From the NCBI GenBank assembly GCA_017621205.1, contig JAGATQ010000027.1:50608-114607 (forward strand): 64,000 bases of DNA, read 5' to 3'. Positions 36,176 to 44,812 of this stretch are shown here, piece by piece. The notes under the pieces are model-generated. The model did not search any database. It saw only the letters and a program-made list of their open reading frames with translations, and was not told where the DNA came from. The stretch is from Lachnospira sp. (GTDB lineage Bacteria > Bacillota > Clostridia > Lachnospirales > Lachnospiraceae). How positions within the stretch are numbered: the stretch's first letter is position 1; the number at the start of each line of letters is the position of its first letter. The position numbers were made by a program, and so were the translations under genes.

Positions 36176-36297
36176 AGGAGAAAAGAAATGAAAAAATCAA
36201 AGTAAAACTTACTATGTCATAGTCTTATCATAGAACAGAGTTATGGAAAAAATATGATAAAAAAATGAACAAATAGTTAACATCTTTGTTGAGTGAA

Positions 36298-36380
36298 AAG
36301 AAGCTTATCCCCCCTTCCAAAGTCACAACTTCATAGCACATTGCGGTTTTATGCCTCTTGAAGTTGGGATAAGCTTCTTT
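36298..36380. repeat. Truncated palindromic repeat (copy D) within a hairpin
   Basis: It contains the element's end sequence CCAAAGTCACAACTTCATAG through GCGGTTTTATGCC, closely matching the right arm of copy A, plus the flank TCTTGAAGTTG also seen beside copy A. The rest of the element is absent. A new outer stem, GAAGCTTATCCC (36300-36311) with GGGATAAGCTTC (36366-36377), and CAACTTCA/TGAAGTTG inside it make it a self-contained hairpin. Confidence 0.65.
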
Positions 36381-36523
36381 ATCATAAACAAAGTAGTTAG
36401 AGTGGTTGTATCTGTTTTTGAATTTGGGCGGTTACAGTTATATTGCTGATTCAATATAACAAGGGATGGGTTAATCGCTAAAAACTCTTATTCTATAAAA
36501 TAGAGTTATTTGTAACCTTTGGA

Positions 36524-36760
36524 GGCATGGAATGGGAACACGCACTATTATTTGTGACTTTGGAAGAGAATTAGTGTTTCTTGATATTCCCCTTTGAAAC
36601 TAGCAATTTCGGGACTGGATGTCCCGAAAAGACGCAGTCTGAGCCATGGATGGCGAATCTGCGTCGGTTGCGACAGCAAATGGTACCTTATGGGAATATC
36701 CTAGAAACACTTATTCCCGGACACCGGAACAAATAATAGTGCGTGTTCCCATTCCATGCC
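36524..36760 (+). repeat. Full-length palindromic structured repeat, copy C
   Basis: A 237-bp element in the same orientation as copy B. The 32-bp outer arms (36524-36555 and 36729-36760) are perfectly complementary, though their sequence differs widely from copies A and B apart from the GGCAT end. The inner arms, the TTTCGGGAC/GTCCCGAAA hairpin and the GACGCAG/CTGCGTC hairpin around GCCATGGATGGC are all present. The last stem is GACGCCC/GGGCGTC in copy B and GCCGCCC/GGGCGGC in copy A, a clear covariation. Confidence 0.9.
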
Positions 36761-36934
36761 ATTACGAATATAATAAAATTATTTTTAGTAAAAAGATTTT
36801 AAATGATGCTCCTTTTACCAACCGAATCCTTCTTGTAATTATAAAATGGGGCTGTTATAATATGATTTAAGATTTGACTTGAAATGCAACAGTTTTACAA
36901 AGTAATTTTTTAGATGGAAAGTGATACAAGGTAC

Positions 36935-38080
36935 ATGAAAACATATGAATTAATTGCTCCCTGCCATTTTGGTCTGGAAGCGGTATTGAAAAGAGAAATC
37001 TATGATTTGGGTTACGAAATCAGTAAGGTGGAGGATGGCAAGGTTACTTTCATTGGTGACGATGAGGCGATTGCGAGAGCCAATTTGTTTTTGCGGACAA
37101 CGGAACGGATTTTGATTAAGGTAGCGTCCTTCCGGGCGACGACGTTTGATGAATTGTTCGAAAAAACGAAGGCAATTGACTGGGAGGAATATATTCCCAA
37201 GAATGGTAAATTCTGGGTGGCGAAGGCGAATTCGATAAAGAGCCAGTTATTTTCTCCCTCTGATATTCAAAGAATCATGAAAAAAGCAATGGTGGAGCAT
37301 CTAAAGCCGATATATGGTGTTTCTTACTTTGAGGAGGATGGAGCGGCATTTCCCCTCAGAGTGACCTTGATGAAGGATGAGGTGACAATTGGTTTGGATA
37401 CCAGTGGGGAATCACTTCATAAACGGGGGTACCGTAAGGCGACGGTAGCTGCCCCGGTTACTGAGACACTGGCGGCAGCATTGATTTTACTGACACCGTG
37501 GAATAAGGATAGAATACTTGTTGACCCGTTTTGTGGCAGTGGAACCTTTCCGATTGAAGCGGCGATGATTGGGGCAAATATTGCACCGGGAAGGGAGCGG
37601 GACTTTCTAGCACAGGAGTGGAGTCATATTGTGCCGCGAAAACGCTGGTATGAGGCGGTAGAGGAAGCGGATGATTGCCAGCTTCGGGATGTTAAGATGG
37701 AGATACAGGGCTATGATATCGATTCAGAAGCGGTTAAGGCGGCTATGGAGAATGCGAAGCGATGCGGGGTAGAGCAGCAGATTCATTTTCAACAGCGAGA
37801 TGTAAAGGATTTAAGTCATAGAAAAAAATATGGATTTTTGATATCGAATCCGCCCTATGGGGAACGTCTGAATACAAAAGAGGCTATGCCAGCTTTGTAT
37901 CAGGAGATTGGCAGGGTATATCAGAGCTTAGATAGCTGGTCAATGTTTTTGTTAACTGCTTTTGAAGAAGCGGAACACTATATTGGTATCCATGCAACAA
38001 AAAACAGAAAAATTTATAATGGCATGATGAAGACATATTTTTATCAGTTTATGGGACCAAAGCCGCCGAGGAAGCAATAA
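36935..38080 (+). CDS. THUMP-domain class I SAM-dependent RNA methyltransferase (RlmL/YpsC family)
   Basis: Probable 23S rRNA guanine-N2 methyltransferase, about 381 residues. The N-terminal THUMP RNA-binding region spans about 1-160 (YELIAPCHFGLEAVLKREI). The Rossmann methyltransferase domain has LVDPFCGSGTFPIEAAMIG for SAM binding and the catalytic SNPPYGERL. RKATVAAPVTETLAAALI is the usual linker motif. The ATG at 36935 matches the family's usual MKxYELIA start and has AAGG upstream; the in-frame ATG at 36914 has no binding site. It stands downstream of the repeat-rich gap and heads a same-strand housekeeping group. Confidence 0.9.
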   Translation: MKTYELIAPCHFGLEAVLKREIYDLGYEISKVEDGKVTFIGDDEAIARANLFLRTTERILIKVASFRATTFDELFEKTKAIDWEEYIPKNGKFWVAKANSIKSQLFSPSDIQRIMKKAMVEHLKPIYGVSYFEEDGAAFPLRVTLMKDEVTIGLDTSGESLHKRGYRKATVAAPVTETLAAALILLTPWNKDRILVDPFCGSGTFPIEAAMIGANIAPGRERDFLAQEWSHIVPRKRWYEAVEEADDCQLRDVKMEIQGYDIDSEAVKAAMENAKRCGVEQQIHFQQRDVKDLSHRKKYGFLISNPPYGERLNTKEAMPALYQEIGRVYQSLDSWSMFLLTAFEEAEHYIGIHATKNRKIYNGMMKTYFYQFMGPKPPRKQ

Positions 38081-38124
38081 CTCTGTGAGATACACAGTTC
38101 AGATAGATTTGAGGTTGGATATGC

Positions 38125-39297
38125 ATGAAGAAAAAAAGGGGAAAATGGGTAAAACACCCGGTTCTTGCAGTGTTTATAGTATTCATCATGTTGCTGGTAT
38201 TTGCACTAGTGCTGGTACTGCATCGTGTAATTGACAAACAATTTTTAAGGCAGCATCCGGAATATGTTGATGTAATGGAGACGGCTGGTGAGGAGACAGA
38301 TACCGAAAAGAATCGACAAAATGGAAAAAATGAGATAGATTATTCTGTAATGAGCGGTACCGTAACAACGGTGAGTGAGGCTACACCGGGGCAAGCCTTT
38401 GTGGCGGATAAAAAGGCGCTTTCTTTGTTTCGAGGATATATGTTTCACATTGTTTTGCCAGAGGGAATCAAAGCAGAGGAATTGCGATTCCAGGATGACT
38501 ATATGAAGCGAAGGCTGACAATCTATTATCCGGTAGAATATTTTGAGGAATTTTCAACGCATGAACCAGAGGGTCTTATGACCGATGTGAAGAGATGGAA
38601 ATACAAACAAGGTGTAACACAAGGTAAGCTTGCCATAACATTTTCAAAGACATTTGCATTTCATTATTGTATAGAGGATGGTGTGCTTTATGTAAAGTAT
38701 GGAAGCCCAAGTTATTATTATGACGATATTGTGGTTATTGACCCGGGACATGGGGGTGAGGATTATGGTGCCTATACCTACAACCAGTCCTACATAGAAA
38801 AAGATATTATTAATGCTGTCAACAACTATCTTTATTATGACTATATCAAACAGAAGAAGATTATGGTTTATTTTACACGGGTGGAGGATGAGAATTATTC
38901 TCTGGCTCAAAGGATTGGACTTGCAAATGATATTAATGCTGACCTTTTTATCAGTTTGCATTGTAATTTTTTAACGAGCTGGCAGGGTGCGGCAAGAGGG
39001 GTAGAGACAGCCTACAATCAGAAGGATGCCAGTAAGCCCTATAATAGTAAGTGGCTGGCAGAAAAGCTGCAGAACACCTTTTCACATGCGGTTGGTCTTG
39101 ATAATCGAGGGATTATAAAGGGCGCAGATTTAAAGGTACTTCGTTTAGCGAAGATGCCTGCCTGTCTTTTAGAGATGGGTTTTATATCGGACAGCGTCGA
39201 TGCTGCTACCCTTAGCAATGGCAGTATGCAAAAAAGGGCAGCAGAGGCGATTGAACAGGTGGTCGAAGAAGCATTGGAGGAAATGAAACATGAGTAA
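38125..39297 (+). CDS. N-acetylmuramoyl-L-alanine amidase (Amidase_3), membrane-anchored
   Basis: A zinc-dependent peptidoglycan amidase that cuts between MurNAc and L-Ala. The 390-residue protein has an N-terminal membrane segment (about 12-34), a ~165-residue extracellular region unlike known repeats, and the Amidase_3 domain from about 205. Zinc ligands and catalytic Glu are visible: His in VVIDPGHGGEDYG, Glu in SYIEKDI, His in LFISLHCNF and Glu in CLLEMGFISD. The ATG follows GAGGTTGGATATGC. The 3' end overlaps the start of the nucleotide pyrophosphatase gene by 8 bp. A role in wall turnover or cell separation is likely. Confidence 0.92.
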   Translation: MKKKRGKWVKHPVLAVFIVFIMLLVFALVLVLHRVIDKQFLRQHPEYVDVMETAGEETDTEKNRQNGKNEIDYSVMSGTVTTVSEATPGQAFVADKKALSLFRGYMFHIVLPEGIKAEELRFQDDYMKRRLTIYYPVEYFEEFSTHEPEGLMTDVKRWKYKQGVTQGKLAITFSKTFAFHYCIEDGVLYVKYGSPSYYYDDIVVIDPGHGGEDYGAYTYNQSYIEKDIINAVNNYLYYDYIKQKKIMVYFTRVEDENYSLAQRIGLANDINADLFISLHCNFLTSWQGAARGVETAYNQKDASKPYNSKWLAEKLQNTFSHAVGLDNRGIIKGADLKVLRLAKMPACLLEMGFISDSVDAATLSNGSMQKRAAEAIEQVVEEALEEMKHE

Positions 39298-39874
39298 GCG
39301 TATTATATTTGCGACAGGTAATGAGAATAAGATGAAGGAAATCAGACAGGTATTTCACGATTTAGATTATGAAATACTTTCAATGAAGGAAGCTGGTATT
39401 GAGCTTGAGGTAGAGGAGACGGGAAGTACCTTTGAGGAGAATGCTTTGCTAAAAGCGGCTGCGATTGCCAAACAGTGTGATGACATTGTGTTAGCGGACG
39501 ATTCCGGTTTAGAGATTGATTACCTGAATAAAGAACCGGGTATTTATTCTGCCAGATATTTGGGACATGATACTTCGTATGATTACAAGAATAAAAAGAT
39601 ATTGGAAAAGCTTGCTGATGTTCCGAGACAGCAGCGTAGTGCAAGATTCGTCTGTGCGATTGCGGCAGTATTTCCCGATGGACATTCGGTTGTAGAGCGT
39701 GCCACAATTGAAGGGGAAATTGGTTTTGAGATTGCCGGAGAGGGTGGTTTTGGCTATGACCCTATTTTTTATGTTCCGGAGTATGGTTGTACAACGGCAC
39801 AGCTTAGCCCGGAGCAGAAAAATGAAATCAGTCACCGGGGAAAGGCTCTTCGGATGATTCGCAAGGCACTGTAG
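39290..39874 (+). CDS. rdgB: XTP/dITP pyrophosphatase (RdgB/HAM1 family)
   Basis: Removes deaminated purine nucleoside triphosphates (XTP, dITP), releasing pyrophosphate and preventing their incorporation into nucleic acid. The 194 residues show IIFATGNENKMKEIRQVF, EETGSTFEENALLKA, VLADDSGLEIDYL with the metal-binding Asp pair, GEGGFGYDPIF and the C-terminal ISHRGKALR. Length and motif order are typical. It overlaps the amidase gene by 8 bp and is followed after 33 bp by a phosphodiesterase gene, a common Clostridial order. Confidence 0.96.
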   Translation: MSKRIIFATGNENKMKEIRQVFHDLDYEILSMKEAGIELEVEETGSTFEENALLKAAAIAKQCDDIVLADDSGLEIDYLNKEPGIYSARYLGHDTSYDYKNKKILEKLADVPRQQRSARFVCAIAAVFPDGHSVVERATIEGEIGFEIAGEGGFGYDPIFYVPEYGCTTAQLSPEQKNEISHRGKALRMIRKAL

Positions 39875-39907
39875 TAAGTTGTTCGGGTAATAAAAAGGAG
39901 ATGTGAT

Positions 39908-40435
39908 ATGAAGGTTTTGATTATTAGTGACTCGCATGGAAGAAATGACGATGTTGCACAGGTTATGGAACAGGTGGGAGCGTTTGATATGTTGATTCAC
40001 CTTGGGGATGTGGAACGTGGTGATGAGTATATTCGTTCCATTGCCAAGTGTCCACCGGAGCAGGTGCATTTCGTAAGTGGCAATAATGATTACAACCTTG
40101 ATTTGCCTTATGAGAAAACAATTGATATTGAGGGATACCGTGTATTGTTAACCCATGGACATCGCTTTTATGTCAATGGTGGCACTACTCATCTTAGGGA
40201 GTATGCACTGGCAAACCATTATGATATTGCGATGTTTGGTCATACCCATGTACCTTATCTTGGTAAGGATGAGGATGTTAAGATAGTAAATCCGGGAAGC
40301 CTTTCCTATCCAAGACAGGCTGACAGGAAGCAGACCTTTCTGATTATGGAGCTTGACGGGGCATCCAAGGAACCGGAATTTAAGCTGGGATATCTAAAAT
40401 CCAGCCTAAAGGAGAAATATGGGAATTTTTTTTAA
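39908..40435 (+). CDS. Metallophosphoesterase, YfcE/MJ0936 family
   Basis: A 175-residue cytosolic phosphodiesterase with a two-metal centre. All five motifs are present: ISDSHGRNDD, HLGDVERGD, VSGNNDYN, LTHGH and FGHTHVP, followed by the family's NPGSLSYPR. The physiological substrate is unknown; members cleave model phosphodiesters. The ATG follows AAAAGGAGATGTGAT. It lies between rdgB and rlmD on the same strand with short gaps. Confidence 0.93.
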   Translation: MKVLIISDSHGRNDDVAQVMEQVGAFDMLIHLGDVERGDEYIRSIAKCPPEQVHFVSGNNDYNLDLPYEKTIDIEGYRVLLTHGHRFYVNGGTTHLREYALANHYDIAMFGHTHVPYLGKDEDVKIVNPGSLSYPRQADRKQTFLIMELDGASKEPEFKLGYLKSSLKEKYGNFF

Positions 40436-40457
40436 TTATTTGAAAGGATAACAAGAC

Positions 40458-41819
40458 ATGAAAAAGGGTGACATTTATGAGGGATATGTGGAGAGCGTAA
40501 GCTTTCCGGGCAAGGGTTATGTAACGGTTGGAGACCGAAGGGCGATGGTGAAGGGTGTAATAAAAGGGCAGCAGGTCCGGGTCCGGATGAAGCGTGTTCG
40601 TAAGGATAATTGTCAGGCGACATTACTGGAGGTAATGACTCCTTCCACTCTTGAAGATGCGAAACCGGAGTGTCCACATTTTGGAAGCTGCGGCGGTTGT
40701 GCCTATCAGACAATGAGCTATGACAATCAATTGAGGATGAAGAATGACATGGTTGCAGATTTACTGCGACCATTTTTAGAGCGGGAAAATGTGACGATGG
40801 AGGAGCCGCTTGCCAGTCCCCTTGCCTTTGGATACCGCAATAAAATGGAGTTTTCCTTTGGGGATGAGGTGAAGGATGGTCCGCTTGCCTTGGGGATGCA
40901 CAAGAAAAATAGTACCTACGACATTATTAATACCGATAGCTGTAAGCTGGTTCATTCCGATGTTGCCAAGGTGCTGGAAGTGACGGTGGAGCATTTTCGC
41001 CATACGGGTAATTCCTTTTATAAGAAAATGCAGCATGTTGGCTGTTTAAGGCATCTGGTGGTGAGACGTTCCTTTGCTACTGGAGAGCTATTAATTAATC
41101 TGGTAGTGACAACACAGGAGGAAATCGATACCGATGCGTTTATAAAGCAGCTTTGTGAGCTTAAGCTTGCGGGCAGTATCGGGGGAATTCTCCTGACGAA
41201 GAATGATGGAGTTGCTGATGTGGTGAAGAGTGATGAAACGATTCTTCTTTATGGTAAGGACTATCTGACAGAGGAGCTTTTTGGCCTTACCTTCCGGATT
41301 TCTCCTTTTTCGTTTTTCCAGACCAATTCCTTAGGAGCGAAGGTGCTTTATGGTAAGGTAAGGGATTATGTGGGAGAGACGAAGGATAAGGTTATTTTTG
41401 ACCTGTATAGTGGTACGGGAACCATTGCCCAGCTATTGGCTCCGGTGGCCAAAAAGGTGATTGGGGTGGAGCTTGTTTTAGAGGCTGTGGAAGCGGCGAG
41501 GGTGAATGCCGAATTGAACGGGCTTACTAATTGCGAGTTTATTGCTGGGGATGTGTTAAAGGTGCTTGATGAGATTAGTGAGCAGCCGGATATGATTGTG
41601 TTGGACCCACCGAGAGATGGACTGCATCCTGTGGCATTGAAGAAGATTATGGGATACAGGATTCCAGAGCTTGTATATATTTCCTGTAAGCCTACTTCTC
41701 TTGCGAGGGATTTGGAGCTGTTTTTTAATGGGGGATACCATCTCGTTCAGGCGGGATGTGTGGATATGTTTCCACAGGGACCGAATATGGAGACGGTGGT
41801 GAAAGTATGTCTGGAATAA
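40458..41819 (+). CDS. rlmD: 23S rRNA (uracil-5-)-methyltransferase RlmD family
   Basis: SAM-dependent m5U methyltransferase of 453 residues. The N-terminal TRAM domain spans about 1-57 (GYVESVSFPGKGYVTVGDRR). Iron-sulphur cysteines are seen in PECPHFGSCGGCAYQ plus a later Cys in TDSCKLVH. The methyltransferase domain has FDLYSGTGTIAQLLAP, LDPPRDGLHPVAL and the catalytic Cys in VYISCKPTSLARDL. Firmicutes often have two paralogues, RlmCD and others, so the exact uridine modified (747, 1939 or both) is uncertain. The ATG follows GAAAGGATAACAAGAC. Confidence 0.9.
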   Translation: MKKGDIYEGYVESVSFPGKGYVTVGDRRAMVKGVIKGQQVRVRMKRVRKDNCQATLLEVMTPSTLEDAKPECPHFGSCGGCAYQTMSYDNQLRMKNDMVADLLRPFLERENVTMEEPLASPLAFGYRNKMEFSFGDEVKDGPLALGMHKKNSTYDIINTDSCKLVHSDVAKVLEVTVEHFRHTGNSFYKKMQHVGCLRHLVVRRSFATGELLINLVVTTQEEIDTDAFIKQLCELKLAGSIGGILLTKNDGVADVVKSDETILLYGKDYLTEELFGLTFRISPFSFFQTNSLGAKVLYGKVRDYVGETKDKVIFDLYSGTGTIAQLLAPVAKKVIGVELVLEAVEAARVNAELNGLTNCEFIAGDVLKVLDEISEQPDMIVLDPPRDGLHPVALKKIMGYRIPELVYISCKPTSLARDLELFFNGGYHLVQAGCVDMFPQGPNMETVVKVCLE

Positions 41820-41868
41820 GAAGCCTTGGAGCAGGGTATTTTGGGAGACAGAATACGGAGGTCAATAA

Positions 41869-42879
41869 ATGAATGAAAATGAAAAGAAATTTCAGATTCG
41901 TAATAGTACGGTTGATTTTCTTGTATTTACAATGCAATCATCTGAGGATGGAATAGAAGTCAGAGTACAGGATGAATCTGTTTGGCTCACACAAGAAGGT
42001 ATTTCAAAACTTTTTGATAAGGGAAGAACTACCATTACAGAGCATTTAAAACATGTTTTTGAAGAAGGAGAGTTGGAAGAGAGCTCAGTATGTCGGAAAT
42101 TCCGACATACTGGTTCTGATGGAAAAAGCTATAATACAAAATTTTATAATTTAGATGCTATTATTTCTGTTGGATATAGGGTAAATTCTGTGAGGGCGAC
42201 ACAATTTCGCCAGTGGGCAACCCAGGTGTTAAGGACATATACAATCCAAGGATATGTGTTAGATAAGAAGCGGTTGGAAAATGGACAGATTTTTGATGAA
42301 GAGTACTTTGAGCATCTATTAGATGAAATTCGGGAAATTCGTGCCAGTGAACGAAAATTCTATCAGAAAATAACTGACATTTATGCAACGGCAGTAGATT
42401 ATTCAAAGGATGCAAAAACTACAAAAAATTTTTTTGCTACAGTACAAAATAAACTTCATTTCGCAATTCATGGACATACGGCAGCAGAAGTTATTATAGA
42501 AAGAGCAGACCATAAAAAAGAACACATGGGATTGACAACATGGAAAAATGCACCTAATGGCAAAATTGTAAAATCAGATGTTAGTATAGCAAAAAATTAT
42601 TTATCTATGTTAGAAATGAAAGACTTGAATCAGTTTGTTTCTATGTATTTAGATTATGCAGAAAGACAGGCAAGGAAAAAAATACCTATGACAATGGAGG
42701 ATTGGGCAAAGAAACTCGATGTATTTTTGGAATTAAATGAAGAAATAATTTTACAGGGGAATGGAAGTGTTACAGCGGAAATTGCTAAAGCATTTGCAGA
42801 GAGTGAATTTGAAAAATATAGGGTGATACAAGATAAAGAATATAAAAGTGATTTTGATAGACTGATGGAGGAAATATAG
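41869..42879 (+). CDS. RhuM-family protein
   Basis: A 336-residue cytosolic protein of the virulence RhuM family. The N-terminal domain has DGIEVRVQDESVWLTQEGIS, KGRTTITEHLKHVFEEGEL and SYNTKFYNLDAIISVGYRVN, a segment shared with KilA-N/Bro-like DNA-binding proteins. The C-terminus is helical. RhuM genes are usually found in accessory islands or next to restriction and toxin genes; the biochemical role is unknown. It follows rlmD after 49 bp and has its own terminator at 42917. It marks the start of an accessory stretch (41869-45736). Confidence 0.9.
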   Translation: MNENEKKFQIRNSTVDFLVFTMQSSEDGIEVRVQDESVWLTQEGISKLFDKGRTTITEHLKHVFEEGELEESSVCRKFRHTGSDGKSYNTKFYNLDAIISVGYRVNSVRATQFRQWATQVLRTYTIQGYVLDKKRLENGQIFDEEYFEHLLDEIREIRASERKFYQKITDIYATAVDYSKDAKTTKNFFATVQNKLHFAIHGHTAAEVIIERADHKKEHMGLTTWKNAPNGKIVKSDVSIAKNYLSMLEMKDLNQFVSMYLDYAERQARKKIPMTMEDWAKKLDVFLELNEEIILQGNGSVTAEIAKAFAESEFEKYRVIQDKEYKSDFDRLMEEI

Positions 42880-42916
42880 AGTGAGTTTGGTATAAAATAT
42901 TTATCCGAATTAACAT

Positions 42917-42962
42917 AAGCGTAACAAGCTACAAAACCCAGGTAGCCTGTTACGCTTTTGAT
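42917..42962 (+). terminator. Terminator of the RhuM gene
   Basis: AAGCGTAACAAGCTAC pairs with GTAGCCTGTTACGCTT (one mismatch) around an 8-nt loop, followed by TTGATTTT. Confidence 0.85.
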
Positions 42963-43088
42963 TTTAATAATCGAACATATTGCACAGTAAGGTGAACAAT
43001 AGTAAAAATTTTTCAAATAATTACTGAACCATTTTCTGATTAAGAGGCAGTATATGATAGAGGGGTTGATATAGGAGGTGATTACCGG

Positions 43089-43675
43089 GTGACCACAAAA
43101 GAGCTGGAGCAGTTACTTGACCGATATGGTGATTCCATATATGGTTTTTGTCTGCATTTGACCGGGTGTAAAGAGCAGGCAGATGACTTGTATCAGGATA
43201 CATTTTTAAAAACGATAGAGATACAGCCGAAAATAAAACTGTCAAATATGGAGCAGGATTTGCTGTCGGCAAAAAATTATATTATAGGTATTGCTATCAG
43301 ACTTTGGAAAAAAACCTTAACCAAAAACAAAAGGACGGTACAGGATGTATCGCTGGAGGATTATCTGGAATATTTCGTAAATCCAGAGGATGTGGCAGTA
43401 CAGACAGAAAAGAGGAAATTGTTATCGAAATTGACAGGGAGCGATTTACATTTACTGGTATTGAAGTAACACAGCCTCATTCCTTTGAATGGAAGACCCA
43501 AAAAGAAAGTGTGTATCTTAGCGGTGTGGGGATGCTGGCAGAGGATAACACAGAGGTGGAAGAGTATATTAGCAATCTGATAGGTACACCGAAGGATACA
43601 GAGGATATAGCGACGGTTTACTATAAAGATGGGAAGCAGGTGCCCTGGCAGCTTTCGTTTCCGTGGGGTATTTGA
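43089..43675 (+). pseudogene. Collapsed ECF sigma factor/anti-sigma locus
   Basis: The first ~110 codons are an ECF-type sigma factor: LEQLLDRYGDSIYGFCLHLT and KEQADDLYQDTFLKTIEI are sigma region 2. The frame then reads into unrelated codons and stops at 43469 without region 4. From about 43400 another frame takes over (EEIVIEIDRERFTFTGIEVT and on to FPWGI, stop 43673-43675). It resembles the C-terminal end of the DUF4179-type anti-sigma proteins that usually follow such sigma genes. A deletion joining the two genes out of frame explains this. The GTG start at 43089 has a perfect AGGAGGTGAT, so a truncated sigma fragment may still be translated. Confidence 0.75.
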
Positions 43676-43713
43676 TTTCCGTTGTGGTTTAATTGATTGT
43701 TTATAAAATGTTA

Positions 43714-43742
43714 TTGGTTTTTGATGGGGAATTTGATAAAAT
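43714..43742 (+). promoter_or_regulatory. Candidate promoter of the acidic-protein gene group
   Basis: TTGGTT (43714-43719), a 17-nt spacer and TAAAAT (43737-43742), 67 bp upstream of the 43809 start. Confidence 0.5.
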
Positions 43743-43808
43743 ATTTTTATTAGACAAGTAAGAAATTAGCAATTATTTCAATACAAACTATAACAAGGAG
43801 GAGAGCAA

Positions 43809-44363
43809 ATGAAACAAATATTATCAGAACAAATAAAAAATAAGATAGCGACATGGGATAAGTCGGATATATATGCAGTATCGTTATTTGTATATGATAG
43901 GGATGATAATCCCTGTGAACCGGTTGTAGTATTAGGATATAATACAACGAAGCAATTTCAGGCAGAAATACCGAATGCGGATGGAGAACAGGAAGCAAAA
44001 TGGAATTATGCATTCTGGTTACAGAATGAAGAGATGTCTTTTGGAACAGGAGAAACACAGTCCTATGTAAAACAGTGGATTAAGGATTTGGGGTATACTT
44101 ATTTTACATATGAAGAAATGTTTGAAGCTGAGGAAGAACCGGAGGGAAGTTTATACGAGGGTATTACGGAGGCTTTTATACAGGTGTTAATTGAAGTGGT
44201 TAAAGAGCTCCATGAATCCAATTTTATTAAAGAACAATTTGGCAGGGGGATTCCGGTGTTAATTCATGAATTGGAATATTATGAGGAAATCGCTATACAA
44301 AATCTTAAGGCAAATCCATTGGACGTAGTAGAAGAATTTGTGGCTTTTTGCAGGGAGCAGTAA
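43809..44363 (+). CDS. Hypothetical acidic protein, possible DUF4303-like/immunity-type
   Basis: A 184-residue cytosolic protein, strongly acidic, no signal or membrane segment. The opening IYAVSLFVYDRDDNPCEPVV with VVLGYNTTKQFQ resembles, from memory, the DUF4303 group, but I cannot confirm this. The ATG follows ACAAGGAGGAGAGCAA. It is the first of three small genes without recognisable enzymatic motifs (43809-45487). Such arrays are common for immunity proteins of polymorphic toxins; no toxin gene is adjacent, so this is only a suggestion. Confidence 0.6.
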   Translation: MKQILSEQIKNKIATWDKSDIYAVSLFVYDRDDNPCEPVVVLGYNTTKQFQAEIPNADGEQEAKWNYAFWLQNEEMSFGTGETQSYVKQWIKDLGYTYFTYEEMFEAEEEPEGSLYEGITEAFIQVLIEVVKELHESNFIKEQFGRGIPVLIHELEYYEEIAIQNLKANPLDVVEEFVAFCREQ

Positions 44364-44435
44364 TTGATAAACCACGAAGCAGAAACCAGAAGTATGTTTT
44401 CAAAAAATAATTTTATATAAAGGGAGAGGACAATT

Positions 44436-44795
44436 ATGTACCATCAATTTAAACAATGGTTAAATGAAGTATTAGAACAGGAATTACCAGAGGATGCAGC
44501 AGCTATAAATTTTAATCTCTATGAGGATACAGGTAATCATTGGTCAATCCAACTCGTTGCCACAGAATATTTTGACGAAGAGGATGAGGACTGGGTATGC
44601 GAGGAATTATTTACGACAGGTGAGGATTTGTTTACATGGCAGGAGGACACACAGTGGGAAGAAGTGTTGGAGAAAGGGAAAGAACTGGTTATGCAATATC
44701 TCTCAGAGGGGGACTATGCAGATAAGCTGAAACAGTATGAGGCGGTTGGTATTGGCTTTGTAGACGGCGATGTATATGTGTTATATAAGAGGTAA
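44436..44795 (+). CDS. Hypothetical small acidic protein
   Basis: A 119-residue cytosolic protein with a very low predicted pI (many Glu/Asp, for example FDEEDEDWVCEELF) and alternating beta/alpha character. I do not recognise a family. AAAGGGAGAGGACAATT precedes the ATG. It lies 72 bp after the previous acidic protein gene and 17 bp before the next gene, so all three are probably one transcript. Composition is typical of immunity proteins, an inference only. Confidence 0.6.
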   Translation: MYHQFKQWLNEVLEQELPEDAAAINFNLYEDTGNHWSIQLVATEYFDEEDEDWVCEELFTTGEDLFTWQEDTQWEEVLEKGKELVMQYLSEGDYADKLKQYEAVGIGFVDGDVYVLYKR

Positions 44796-44812
44796 ACAGG
44801 AAAGGACAAGGT

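Larger units (their letters stand above)
36121..36934. other. Repeat-rich intergenic region
   Basis: These 814 bp hold a terminator (36133-36175), a hairpin carrying one arm of the palindromic repeat (36298-36380) and a full-length copy (36524-36760). A five-codon frame after AAGGAG near 36188 (MKKSK, then stop) is not a credible gene. The rest is AT-rich with nothing recognisable. Confidence 0.75.

Noticed and set aside
36188..36205. Five-codon frame MKKSK after AAGGAG
   Set aside because: Good spacing but far too short, no sign of a decayed gene beyond it, and it lies after a terminator.
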